Positions 16,758 to 24,693 of a stretch of 64,000 nucleotides of DNA are shown here, piece after piece; the first letter of the stretch is position 1, and every line of letters starts with the position of its first letter. Origin of the DNA: Sphingomonadales bacterium EhC05 (GTDB lineage Bacteria; Pseudomonadota; Alphaproteobacteria; Sphingomonadales; Sphingomonadaceae); assembly GCA_001650955.1 (NCBI GenBank), contig LXYP01000014.1:32755-96754 (forward strand), written 5' to 3'. The notes below the pieces were generated by a model, which was given only the letters and a program-made list of their open reading frames with translations, was not told the origin of the DNA and did not search any database. The position numbers and the translations under genes were made by a program.

Positions 16758-17780
16758 ATGAGGAATTTGCCATCATCCAATGAGCAGGTCTCGGCTCAGT
16801 TCTTGTTCCGAACATATCTTAGCTGCCACGCCCTTCATGCCCGAAAACCTGTTCTGCTTAGCGCGTTGAAGCTAACTGAACCTGAGTTGAGAGACCCCCG
16901 GCGATGGTTTAACCATCATGATATTGGAAAGATGATCCGAGTAACGCAACAGGAGTTGGGTCGGGATGATATTCAGGAAGATATTGCCCGTAACATGGTG
17001 CCTGCCGGGTTTTCAGATGCAGGCTATTCTGCCTTTTTTGAACATGAGTTGGGTGAAGTACTCGAATCCACGCTGATGGCGCAGGGACTGGGTGGATTAA
17101 ATCCGCCATATCGGTTTCAACGCTCGATACGTGGGGACCGTCTTTTCCTGAATCGAGATAATCTCAAATCCCCCAATCTTATTCATTTGCTATTTTCACT
17201 CATTTGCCAAAGCGCACTTCCTTGGGAAACCGAACGGTTGAACTGGGTGAGGGCGGCTCATTTTGGTCACAGTAGGCCTGTTGGCTTTCAAGGGCTGATG
17301 CGAGGCAAGTCTATCCCCTGTCATTTTGAGCGTCCGGCAACCTATCTGGAGTTTCTCCCGGGTGCTTTTTCAATCACAAACCCCCTTCAAAACAGTGATT
17401 TGCAGATCGCAACCAGACGACAGAACCGTTTCCTATATGATCACTCGCCGGGGCTGCAGCCGCTTGCAAATCTGATTTACACTTATCTGCTTCGTCTTTT
17501 GGACAAGCCGGGTTTGAGCTTGGATGCGGCGGCACGAACGTTGGGGATTGCTGAACGCACTTTGCGCCGGAAACTGGTGGCCGAAGGCTTGTCATTCCGC
17601 AGCATATTGGAGCGGGTTCGGCGCGATACTTGCAAGTTATATTTTCTAGAAGGCAGGCGCAGTCTTGCGGAGATTTCTACAAAGCTGGGCTATAGCGAGT
17701 TAAGCGCATTCACACGCGCTTATTCTAGCTGGTATGGTTATCCCCCTAGCAGAGGCAGAACAGCTGCTATTGCAGCCTAG
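16758..17780 (+). CDS. AraC-family transcriptional regulator
   Basis: This 340-residue cytoplasmic regulator has an N-terminal ligand-binding domain of the 'arabinose-binding AraC N' class (OruR/ToxT-like), about residues 20-210. The C-terminal AraC DNA-binding domain (about 235-335) has two HTH motifs: LDAAARTLGIAERTLRRKL and SLAEISTKLGYSELSAF, followed by the signature FTRAYSSWYGYPPSRGR. Regulators of this class often control fatty-acid, steroid or aromatic catabolism. The start has only a weak ribosome site. It is not obviously linked to neighbouring catabolic genes, so the regulon is unknown. Confidence 0.88.
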   Translation: MRNLPSSNEQVSAQFLFRTYLSCHALHARKPVLLSALKLTEPELRDPRRWFNHHDIGKMIRVTQQELGRDDIQEDIARNMVPAGFSDAGYSAFFEHELGEVLESTLMAQGLGGLNPPYRFQRSIRGDRLFLNRDNLKSPNLIHLLFSLICQSALPWETERLNWVRAAHFGHSRPVGFQGLMRGKSIPCHFERPATYLEFLPGAFSITNPLQNSDLQIATRRQNRFLYDHSPGLQPLANLIYTYLLRLLDKPGLSLDAAARTLGIAERTLRRKLVAEGLSFRSILERVRRDTCKLYFLEGRRSLAEISTKLGYSELSAFTRAYSSWYGYPPSRGRTAAIAA

Positions 17781-17802
17781 GTGCCGATACAAATAGATAT
17801 AA

Positions 17803-17877
17803 TGGTGGGCGTAGAGAGAGTTGAACTCCCGACCCCTTCGATGTCAACGAAGTGCTCTACCACTGAGCTATACGCCC
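17803..17877 (-). tRNA. tRNA-Val (anticodon GAC)
   Basis: On the minus strand the acceptor stem GGGCGTA pairs with TACGCCC, followed by A and an encoded CCA. The D arm is GCTCAGTGGTAGAGC, the anticodon arm is CTTCG-TTGACAT-CGAAG with anticodon GAC, and the T arm has GTTCAACTC. All arms fold normally and the 75 nt include CCA. No integrated element abuts its 3' end. Confidence 0.97.
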
Positions 17878-17920
17878 ACATTGCAGGCCGTCTAAACAGC
17901 CGTTACAGCTCGCGCAAGAG

Positions 17921-18298
17921 CTAATTCAGATCACTGATGCTTTCTGGATTGAACAAACGATCAACCTCCAGCACCAAGTCTCGTAAATGAAAGGGTTTGG
18001 ACAAGATTTTAGCTTTGGGAATGGACTGCCCGGCACGCAAAGTAACGCCAGAGAATCCGGTGATGAACATGACTTGCGTGTCTGGGCATATTGCCGCACA
18101 TTTTTGAGCCAATTCGATACCATCCATTTCAGGCATAACAATATCAGTTAGCAACAGATCGAATCGTTCCGATTCCAATATGGGTATGGCTTCGGTCCCA
18201 CGATCAACGGCGACAACATGATAGTTGGCTTTCTCCAGCGCCCGTGTAAGGTGCTTACGCATCGCGTCTTCATCTTCCGCTAGGAGAATTTTGATCAT
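17921..18298 (-). CDS. cpdR: CpdR-like single-domain response regulator
   Basis: This 125-residue protein is a stand-alone receiver domain, with acidic pocket AEDED (residues 7-11), phospho-acceptor Asp52 in LLTDIVMPEMDGIEL, Thr80 in FITGFSG and Lys101 in LSKPFH. The sequence and its place beside an N-formylglutamate amidohydrolase gene match alphaproteobacterial CpdR. In Caulobacter CpdR is controlled by the CckA-ChpT relay and, when unphosphorylated, primes ClpXP for protein turnover. The ATG at 18298 was chosen; upstream in-frame residues are not conserved-looking. The gene is divergent from 18435-19322. Confidence 0.85.
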   Translation of the reverse strand: MIKILLAEDEDAMRKHLTRALEKANYHVVAVDRGTEAIPILESERFDLLLTDIVMPEMDGIELAQKCAAICPDTQVMFITGFSGVTLRAGQSIPKAKILSKPFHLRDLVLEVDRLFNPESISDLN

Positions 18299-18434
18299 TT
18301 TTTCCACTTTCCTTCCAAAAAGAGCAGATGAATTTTGATTATGCCCGCGCCCAACTATAGTGGCAAACACGTTAATTTTTTTGACTGTTTTCGTTCAAAT
18401 AGGTCGAAAAAATGTAACGCGATTGAATTCAGCC

Positions 18435-19322
18435 ATGCCAAGCAACGATAATCTTAACCGAGAATTGGAGAAATTACCATTTTCTGTTTTCAATGAAGAC
18501 AAGCTTGCGTTTCCGGTTTTGGTAAGCGTTCCCCACGCTGGACGGCTTTATCCAGCGGAGGTTCATGACAATCTGAGGGTGTCGAAGCGTCATTTGTTGC
18601 GCCTAGAAGACAGATATGCAGATCGGCTCGCAACATCAGCAATTGAATCAGGATTTTCCACCGTGATTGCGCAAAAACCTCGCGCCTGGATTGATCTCAA
18701 TCGCAGTCGAACGGAATTGGATCCAGGGGTAATCGAGGGTCTCGATATGACAAGCTTGCCCAACCCTAGCCGCAAAGTTCGGGGGGGATTGGGTCTGGTT
18801 CCTCGGAGCTTGAGCGGTGTGGGCGGTTTGTGGCAGGAGAAGTGGAGCCAACAGCAGATTAGCAAGCGCATTGGCCAAGATCACGAACCATATCACCAAT
18901 TAATCAGCCAAATCTTGTATCAGTTGAGGCTAAAATTTGGTGGAGCGATACTTCTCGATTTGCATAGCATGCCAACAATCGTCAACGACGGAGAGCAGCC
19001 ACCAGATTTTGTGATTGGTGATCGGTTCGGTCGGAGTTCAGCCTCGCAATTTTCCGAACTTTCCCATGCGTTTTTCAGAAATCAAGGTTATCATGCGCAG
19101 ATAAATCACCCCTATGCTGGTGGATATATTCTAGAGCGCCATAGTAATATGAATGACAATATTCACGCGATTCAAATCGAGGTGGACCGCCGGCTTTATC
19201 TGGATGAGAGTTTTTGCGAGCCGCTGGAAACATTAGGAAAGATTAGTCAATTGGTTGGCAATCTAACCGAGATGCTGTCTGATCAGATGACAAGCCGAAA
19301 AGAGCTAGAAGCCGCCGAATGA
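18435..19322 (+). CDS. N-formylglutamate amidohydrolase
   Basis: This 295-residue enzyme of the N-formylglutamate amidohydrolase family hydrolyses N-formyl-L-glutamate to glutamate and formate, the last step of one histidine degradation route. Family blocks seen are FPVLVSVPHAGRLYPAEV near the N-terminus, RLEDRYADRL, KPRAWIDLNRSRTELDP, LLDLHSMPT and NHPYAGGYILERH. No other hut genes are nearby, so a role outside histidine catabolism is possible. The ATG at 18435 starts MPSNDNLNRELEK; the frame upstream overlaps the cpdR promoter. The gene ends two to three bases before a minus-strand terminator. Confidence 0.88.
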   Translation: MPSNDNLNRELEKLPFSVFNEDKLAFPVLVSVPHAGRLYPAEVHDNLRVSKRHLLRLEDRYADRLATSAIESGFSTVIAQKPRAWIDLNRSRTELDPGVIEGLDMTSLPNPSRKVRGGLGLVPRSLSGVGGLWQEKWSQQQISKRIGQDHEPYHQLISQILYQLRLKFGGAILLDLHSMPTIVNDGEQPPDFVIGDRFGRSSASQFSELSHAFFRNQGYHAQINHPYAGGYILERHSNMNDNIHAIQIEVDRRLYLDESFCEPLETLGKISQLVGNLTEMLSDQMTSRKELEAAE

Positions 19323-19325
19323 AAC

Positions 19326-19424
19326 AGAAAAAACCACCTCGCTCGAAGGCGAGGTGGTCAAGGTTCAGGGAGGTGGCGTTCCTAAGAACGCCTGTATCGG
19401 TTCAATCGGGGGATATGAACCGCA
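19326..19424 (-). ncRNA. Candidate small regulatory RNA
   Basis: Between the amidohydrolase stop and the sapC terminator the minus strand shows a compact RNA-like unit of about 100 nt. A TATACT -10-like box at 19434-19429 is followed by a hairpin with a CCCCC loop (19422-19398), a second 7-bp hairpin (19392-19375), and a single-stranded CCTCCC stretch. A 10-bp GC-rich hairpin (19358-19333) and a T6 tract close it as an intrinsic terminator. C-rich unpaired segments of this sort in alphaproteobacterial sRNAs bind ribosome-binding sites. The -35 match is poor (TTGACA is only 13 bases from the -10), so the start is uncertain. Confidence 0.55.
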
Positions 19425-19474
19425 TACCAGTATAATGTGGTTGCTGTTGTCAATTCTTGCAAGGGGTTTGCATA

Positions 19475-19518
19475 TAAAAATATGTAGGTTTCTTCCAGCG
19501 TCCAAAAGAAACCTACAT
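19475..19518 (-). terminator. Intrinsic terminator of the sapC-like gene
   Basis: On the minus strand ATGTAGGTTTCTT and AAGAAACCTACAT form a perfect 13-bp stem (19518-19506 with 19494-19482) followed by ATTTTTAT. It begins 11 bases after the sapC-like stop codon at 19529. Confidence 0.85.
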
Positions 19519-19528
19519 CTACTGTTTG

Positions 19529-20314
19529 TCAGACTTGTACGGATGGCGCCTCGGTTACCTGTGGCATTTTTCCGGATTCTACTTGTTTCGCAAAAACTTC
19601 ACGCATGATTTGCAGCGAAAATAGATGCGCATAGATTAACGAGAGCATACCGTTTTGGTTTATCTTGCGAAGTTCATCACCTCGGAGGTCTTTCAATTTT
19701 TGTTCGTCGATCATTTTAAAGCCGCGATAAACGAAGGGCTTCTCGACACCGGTCTGCTGGATTGATACTTCGCCGTCCATCAGCAGTCCGAGTTTTTCCA
19801 ATTCTTCAACAAATTGTGCGGTGCGCTGCCCAGCTTGTTCAAACTGTTCACAAAATTGCAGAATTTCTTTGGTGGTTTCGGTCGGTTGATCGTTTTCGAA
19901 CAAGGCGGCGCCTTCTTTGAAGTCACCAATTGCTCCCGTTGTTGGGTCGAAGCAAAGCGACAGTTCTTCCGCATCTGGACTCAATTTGGCGAGCATGAAG
20001 GGATAGCGCCGAACATATGCCGGAACATAGGCTGGCTGGTTGAACCGTCCGTCTTCGCCCATGAAAGTGTTAACACCTTCGTTCAGACCCATGAGAATGA
20101 GCGGAACGCTATTGTCACCGACCGAAAACACGATGGGATAGTTACGCGAAGCGTTGGGGAATTCCTCGACCGTCAATGGAATGGCGTGCTGGGTCTGCAT
20201 AAACGATGCATCGTCGAGTCCCTTAATTTTCCAAGTACCGTGTTCTTTTGAATTGAGTGGGACCAGATCTTTGTAGAACATAGGTAGAGCTTGGGCTTGC
20301 GGCGCACTTGCCAT
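19529..20314 (-). CDS. SapC family protein
   Basis: This 261-residue protein belongs to the SapC family, named after a protein near the Campylobacter S-layer genes; its biochemical role is unknown. Family features are FYKDLVPLNSKEHGTWKIKG near the N-terminus, AIPLTVEEFPNASRNYPIVF, VPAYVRRYPFMLA, LCFDPTTGAIGDF and a C-terminal LYAHLFSLQI-like helix (here IYAHLFSLQIM). There is no signal peptide. The ATG at 20314 gives MASAPQAQALPMFYKDL; upstream codons overlap the preceding gene. It follows the FAD oxidoreductase (stop 20367) by 52 nt on the same strand and ends at a strong terminator. Confidence 0.88.
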   Translation of the reverse strand: MASAPQAQALPMFYKDLVPLNSKEHGTWKIKGLDDASFMQTQHAIPLTVEEFPNASRNYPIVFSVGDNSVPLILMGLNEGVNTFMGEDGRFNQPAYVPAYVRRYPFMLAKLSPDAEELSLCFDPTTGAIGDFKEGAALFENDQPTETTKEILQFCEQFEQAGQRTAQFVEELEKLGLLMDGEVSIQQTGVEKPFVYRGFKMIDEQKLKDLRGDELRKINQNGMLSLIYAHLFSLQIMREVFAKQVESGKMPQVTEAPSVQV

Positions 20315-20366
20315 AATAGGTTTCTCCGAAAATGTGACAGCTATAGTATTTAAATTTGTTCGGCCT

Positions 20367-21812
20367 TTAAAAGCCTGACTGGCTTGACGCAAGCGGAACA
20401 AGCTTTCCTGGGTTCATAATATTGTTCGGGTCGATCGCTGATTTGATGGATCGCAGCATGAAAAGCCTTGCATCTGATGAAAGCCGCTCGAGTTCGACGC
20501 GCTTGGTTTGGCCGATTCCATGTTCAGCTGAAATTGAGCCACCTTCAGCAACAACCAGATCGTGTACGAGCGGTGTTATTTGTTCAGAATATATTTCTGT
20601 CCAATTCTTGGGATCGGCTCCGGGTGGTGCTTTGACGTGGAAGTGAACATTGCCATCACCCATATGTCCAAAGGCCGCGACAATTGTACCGGGAAAAGAC
20701 GCTTCTACTTTCGGGCCGGCATCAGTAATAAAAGCGGCCATCCTCGCAACCGGAACACTAATGTCATGTTGCAACGCAGGCCCCGATGCTCGCTCTGCCT
20801 CCGCAATAGAATCTCGAATCTTCCAGAAATCTTCGGCTTGTTGCTCGCTTGCCGCAATGGCCGCATTTTCGATCAAGCCATTTTCATATGCCTGTCCCAA
20901 ATATTTTTCTATCAATTCCGTGGGGTCGGCGGCATCGACAGAATCTCTGACCGTTTCAATCAAGATATGCCAAGCATGCTCGCTTTCCAGTGGCGATCTC
21001 GTGTCCGGAATATGTTGCAGTACGGAAGCGAGGCACGATTTGGGAATGATCTCGAAGCCTTCCAAGGCAGCCCCAATTTTTTTTCCGAGAAATTTCAGCA
21101 GCTCGTGGGCTTTGTGCGGACTTTCTGCGGCTGCCCAGACGACGCATCGATCAACTATCGCCGGTACCGTTCTTAATGTTGCGGCTGTGACAATACCTAA
21201 CGTACCCTCTCCTCCAACGAATAGCTGCTTCAAATCATAGCCGCGATTGTCCTTTTTGAGTGCTGCGAGGCCATCATAAATGCTTCCATTGGGTAACACT
21301 GCTTCGACTCCAACAACCAAAGCACGCATCGTACCGTGCCGGAGCACTTGTGTACCACCTGCGTTGGTTGAGACGAGCCCGCCAACTGTCGCTGATCCCT
21401 TGCCTCCGAGCGTCAGTGGAAATCTCTGCCCTTTTCGCGCTAGTTCATCATGTAGGTTTTGCAGAATAACACCAGCGTCGCAGATCACGAGCTGGTCGTC
21501 TGTTTTGGTTTCTCTTATCTGATTCATTCTCCGCATTGATATCAGAACAGCATCTCCCGATTGGTCTGGTGTGGCGCCTCCAACCATTCCACTATTCCCG
21601 CCTTGCGGGACCAATATAATGGCATTGTTATTTGCGATTGAAACAATCCGGGCGGTTTCGGTTGTTGATGCGGGAGAGACCATCGCCATCGCGCGGCCGG
21701 CATAACGGCCCCGCCAATCGGTCAGCCACGGCATCATTTCGGTTTCAGACATTGTGAAACCTTTGTCACCGACGACAGATTTCATTTCTGCGAGCCAATT
21801 AGGCATTACCAT
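20367..21812 (-). CDS. FAD-binding oxidoreductase (D-2-hydroxyacid dehydrogenase type)
   Basis: This 481-residue flavoprotein has an N-terminal FAD_binding_4 domain (VPQGGNSGMVGGATPDQSGD, then GKGSATVGGLVSTNAGG and VGGEGTLGIVTAATLR). The C-terminal FAD-oxidase domain includes AAFGHMGDGNVHFHV (metal-site histidines) and SAEHGIGQTKR. This arrangement fits D-lactate or D-2-hydroxyglutarate dehydrogenases that pass electrons to the respiratory chain or another acceptor. The exact substrate is not decidable here. ATG 21812 has GGGAG ten bases upstream; an internal ATG two codons later is possible. It probably shares a transcript with the sapC-like gene. Confidence 0.87.
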   Translation of the reverse strand: MVMPNWLAEMKSVVGDKGFTMSETEMMPWLTDWRGRYAGRAMAMVSPASTTETARIVSIANNNAIILVPQGGNSGMVGGATPDQSGDAVLISMRRMNQIRETKTDDQLVICDAGVILQNLHDELARKGQRFPLTLGGKGSATVGGLVSTNAGGTQVLRHGTMRALVVGVEAVLPNGSIYDGLAALKKDNRGYDLKQLFVGGEGTLGIVTAATLRTVPAIVDRCVVWAAAESPHKAHELLKFLGKKIGAALEGFEIIPKSCLASVLQHIPDTRSPLESEHAWHILIETVRDSVDAADPTELIEKYLGQAYENGLIENAAIAASEQQAEDFWKIRDSIAEAERASGPALQHDISVPVARMAAFITDAGPKVEASFPGTIVAAFGHMGDGNVHFHVKAPPGADPKNWTEIYSEQITPLVHDLVVAEGGSISAEHGIGQTKRVELERLSSDARLFMLRSIKSAIDPNNIMNPGKLVPLASSQSGF

Positions 21813-21989
21813 ATGTCTGACACTCCCAACCGGTCTTCCGTCGTTGCCTGCCGATGAACAATAACCTCGGAGGTGATCCCTTTGATACAGAACTTCACGA
21901 CAAAAATAACAAAAAATCGAAATTTTCAGTTCATGGAATATTCAATCACTGATGCTATGTCCCTCGGAAGACTTAGGTAAGGGATTCTG

Positions 21990-22490
21990 GTGAGCCTGTC
22001 ACTTTCTGCCATATTGCTGCTTGCTATGCCTGCTGCGCAAGACGTGCGAATCAATGAGGTTGGACAAATGCCAGCAGATTGGGTTGCGGTCCAGACTCGT
22101 CCCATCACTTTTGCTCAGGTGAGAATCGAACGACGCGTCATCATTCGGGTGCCTCGGCGCAGACCTCAACCGATTACTTCTCTGGCGGATATTCCCAAAT
22201 CAACTCCAGCGCCAACGTTTAGCGAGAAGAAAATTGGAAAATGCCTTCCGATGAGCAACATTTTGGGCGTGCAGGTTTCAAGCGAACGCTCGGTTGACCT
22301 GATTACGAGAGATCGCAAACGGATTCGAGCCCGTCTCGAGAAAAAATGCCAGGCTCAAAGCTTCTATTCCGGATTTTACATGGAAAAGTCAGGTGATGGA
22401 AAAATCTGCAGCGGCAGAGATATTCTCCATTCCCGCACTGGTACCAAGTGTGAAATTGAGCGGTTTCGCGAACTTGTACCTGAGGGTTAG
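21990..22490 (+). CDS. Hypothetical secreted protein
   Basis: A GTG start after AAGGGA gives 166 residues with an N-terminal signal-like hydrophobic segment (LSLSAILLLAMPAAQD, cleavage near Ala-Ala). The mature part is basic and has four cysteines (CLP near 86, CQA near 119, CSG near 139, CEI near 153), possibly two disulfides. A proline/arginine-rich patch (RVPRRRPQPIT) lies in the middle. I do not recognise the family. It stands alone between a divergent FAD oxidoreductase and the DEAD-box helicase. Periplasmic location is likely; function unknown. Confidence 0.6.
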   Translation: MSLSLSAILLLAMPAAQDVRINEVGQMPADWVAVQTRPITFAQVRIERRVIIRVPRRRPQPITSLADIPKSTPAPTFSEKKIGKCLPMSNILGVQVSSERSVDLITRDRKRIRARLEKKCQAQSFYSGFYMEKSGDGKICSGRDILHSRTGTKCEIERFRELVPEG

Positions 22491-22598
22491 AAACAGGCGT
22501 GAAAACTTGACATTGGTGGCTTTTTCTCCCATCTGCGGTCCTGTCCAAATTTGGCCATGAACAGATGCGTTTGCGCATCCACTATTTCCGGAACTCCT

Positions 22599-23924
22599 AT
22601 GAAATTTGCCGACCTCGGCCTATCTGACGAACTGCTTGAATCGATCTCTGACGCCGGATATGATGAGCCGACGCCGATCCAGGCACAGGCGATTCCACCA
22701 GTTTTGATGATGAAAGATATCATCGGCATTGCTCAAACGGGCACAGGGAAAACCGCCAGCTTCGTTCTGCCAATGATAGATATTTTGGCTCACGGTCGAT
22801 CGCGTGCTCGTATGCCGCGATCACTCATTCTGGAACCAACTCGTGAATTGGCGGCGCAAGTGGCCGAGAATTTTGAGAAATATGGCAAGAATCACAATCT
22901 CTCAATGGCGTTGCTGATCGGTGGCGTTTCGATGGGTGACCAGATCAAGGACTTGGAAAAAGGCGTTGATGTTCTGATCGCCACTCCTGGCCGGTTGATG
23001 GATCTTTTCGAACGTGGACGCATTTTGATGTCCGGTTGTGAATTGCTGGTGATCGATGAAGCGGATCGGATGCTCGATATGGGCTTTATTCCCGACATTG
23101 AAACAATCTGCTCAAAACTGCCCGCGACCCGCCAGACCATGCTATTTTCGGCGACGATGCCGCCACCGATCAAAAAACTGTCGGATCAATTCCTCTCCAA
23201 TCCAAAATATATCGAGGTTGCCCGTCCCGCGACGGCCAATGTTTCGATCAAGCAGTCGCTCATCAACGTCGCTCCAAAAGCGAAACGCAAGTTGATCGTG
23301 GATATTCTGGACAATGAAGGCGTGGATACGGCGATTATATTCTGTAACCGCAAGACCGAAGTCCGCGATCTTTGTCAGAGCCTTCGAAAAGACGGCTTCG
23401 ATGCGGGGCAGATTCATGGTGATATGGATCAAAGCTCGCGGCTGGCCGAACTTGATCGGTTCAAGTCGGGCGAAATCAACATATTATGTGCATCTGATGT
23501 CGCCGCACGCGGTCTGGATATCAAAGGCGTCAGCCATGTGGTGAACTATGATATTCCGTGGCACCCTGATGACTATATCCATAGAATTGGGCGTACCGGA
23601 CGAGCCGGAGCATCGGGTGTTGCGATTACTTTTGTAACCCGGAGCGATGCGGAGCATGTCGACAGCATCGAGAAGCTTACCGGCGTCAAAATCCCCGTAC
23701 GGAAAGAGAGCAAGGCGAAGCCAGCGAATAAGGCAGAGAAAAAGCCACCGGAAAAATCAGACCCTGCAAAAGCGGCGCATGATGACCGGCCGAAAAAACC
23801 GAGCAAAGCGGCCAAGCATGTGGAGAAGAAACCGGCAGCAAAGCCTGCGGCCAAGGAAACCGAAGCTGATGATGGCTGGAACGGACCAATGCCGAGCTTT
23901 CTCGGCGCAAAACTGAACCGCTAA
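22599..23924 (+). CDS. DEAD/DEAH-box RNA helicase (RhlE-like)
   Basis: This 441-residue ATP-dependent RNA helicase starts at MKFADLGLSDELL (ATG 22599); the open frame reaches 22551 but the added residues are not family-like. The motifs in order are the Q motif (PTPIQAQAI), Walker A AQTGTGKT (45-52), PTRELA, TPGR, DEAD (153-156), SAT (184-186), a RGLD-type ARGLDIKGV and HRIGRTGRAG. The C-terminus (about 365-441) is a Lys/Ala/Pro-rich low-complexity tail that probably binds RNA. Such helicases act in ribosome assembly or mRNA decay, often in the cold. Confidence 0.93.
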   Translation: MKFADLGLSDELLESISDAGYDEPTPIQAQAIPPVLMMKDIIGIAQTGTGKTASFVLPMIDILAHGRSRARMPRSLILEPTRELAAQVAENFEKYGKNHNLSMALLIGGVSMGDQIKDLEKGVDVLIATPGRLMDLFERGRILMSGCELLVIDEADRMLDMGFIPDIETICSKLPATRQTMLFSATMPPPIKKLSDQFLSNPKYIEVARPATANVSIKQSLINVAPKAKRKLIVDILDNEGVDTAIIFCNRKTEVRDLCQSLRKDGFDAGQIHGDMDQSSRLAELDRFKSGEINILCASDVAARGLDIKGVSHVVNYDIPWHPDDYIHRIGRTGRAGASGVAITFVTRSDAEHVDSIEKLTGVKIPVRKESKAKPANKAEKKPPEKSDPAKAAHDDRPKKPSKAAKHVEKKPAAKPAAKETEADDGWNGPMPSFLGAKLNR

Positions 23925-23944
23925 TCGGTCCAGTGTTGCTCGGT

Positions 23945-24553
23945 CTATTGTTGCAAAGTCAGGCTATCTAATACGGTCGTCGCAAGCGGTTGGATCGCAT
24001 CGGACTGCTCGGCATCAAAGCTTATGATCGCCCGGATCATTGTTCCATCAGCGTTGCGGAGCATTCTCTGGGCCGATCCCGTTCCGTTCGCCAGCGTGCC
24101 CGATGCGCGATATTCATTTTCGTTCACGGCTTCGCCGGACATTGTATCACCGGCATCTTCAACCGCTTTCAGTTCGGCATTCCAGGCGGCATCTTCACGA
24201 TTCTCAACCCAGCCCACCTGTAATGTGAGCCCGAGTGCAGCATTGCGGAACACTTGGCCATTGTCATCGCTTGCGCTGGAATCAACGGCCCATTCATTGG
24301 GCACCATGATGGTAAAGCCACGCAATGCATTGGTATAGCTCGACATGTCGGCGCTATCGACAACGGCGCCGCTTTGCGAATCATCCAGAGCAGCAGCTTC
24401 ATCGCGAATAGCCTGACTGGCGGCATCCGCTTGCTTGGCGAGTTCTTCATTGGAAGGGACATCGCCGACAGCCTCCTGTTTGCCACAGGAGGAAAGGAGC
24501 AGAGCGGCGATTAACGCGGCGCTGATTGGAAGGGTTGGAGGCCATTTCATCAT
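23945..24553 (-). CDS. Putative lipoprotein, unknown function
   Basis: The protein of about 202 residues has a lipoprotein signal: MMKWPPTLPISAALIAALLL followed by the lipobox LSSC (Cys near 24). An acidic helical stretch follows, then a globular domain (NALRGFTIMVPNEWAVDSSA, GLTLQVGWVENREDAAWNAE) resembling small 'PsbP-like' or stress-related beta-rich lipoprotein domains. The family is not certain. The ATG pair at 24553/24550 was chosen; upstream residues lack a signal. It sits downstream of the NtrC-type regulator on the same strand but with a 140-nt gap. Confidence 0.65.
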   Translation of the reverse strand: MMKWPPTLPISAALIAALLLSSCGKQEAVGDVPSNEELAKQADAASQAIRDEAAALDDSQSGAVVDSADMSSYTNALRGFTIMVPNEWAVDSSASDDNGQVFRNAALGLTLQVGWVENREDAAWNAELKAVEDAGDTMSGEAVNENEYRASGTLANGTGSAQRMLRNADGTMIRAIISFDAEQSDAIQPLATTVLDSLTLQQ

Positions 24554-24693
24554 AGTTTCTGACTTAAGGGCGGCGGCGAGAAACATCAATGGGCTTGTTG
24601 GAATAGATATTGATCAGACCAGCGGTTGGACAATGGCATCTGCCATTGGCCGAAAATGTCAAATCCCCAAATCAGTCGGAAATCACGCTCCAA

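Noticed and set aside
17803..17877. tRNA-Val as an integration site
   Set aside because: No integrase, direct repeat or foreign-looking block abuts either side; cpdR and the AraC gene flank it closely.
20650..21240. 196-codon plus-strand ORF
   Set aside because: Antisense to the FAD oxidoreductase, whose cofactor motifs are intact; Ser/Cys-rich shadow translation.
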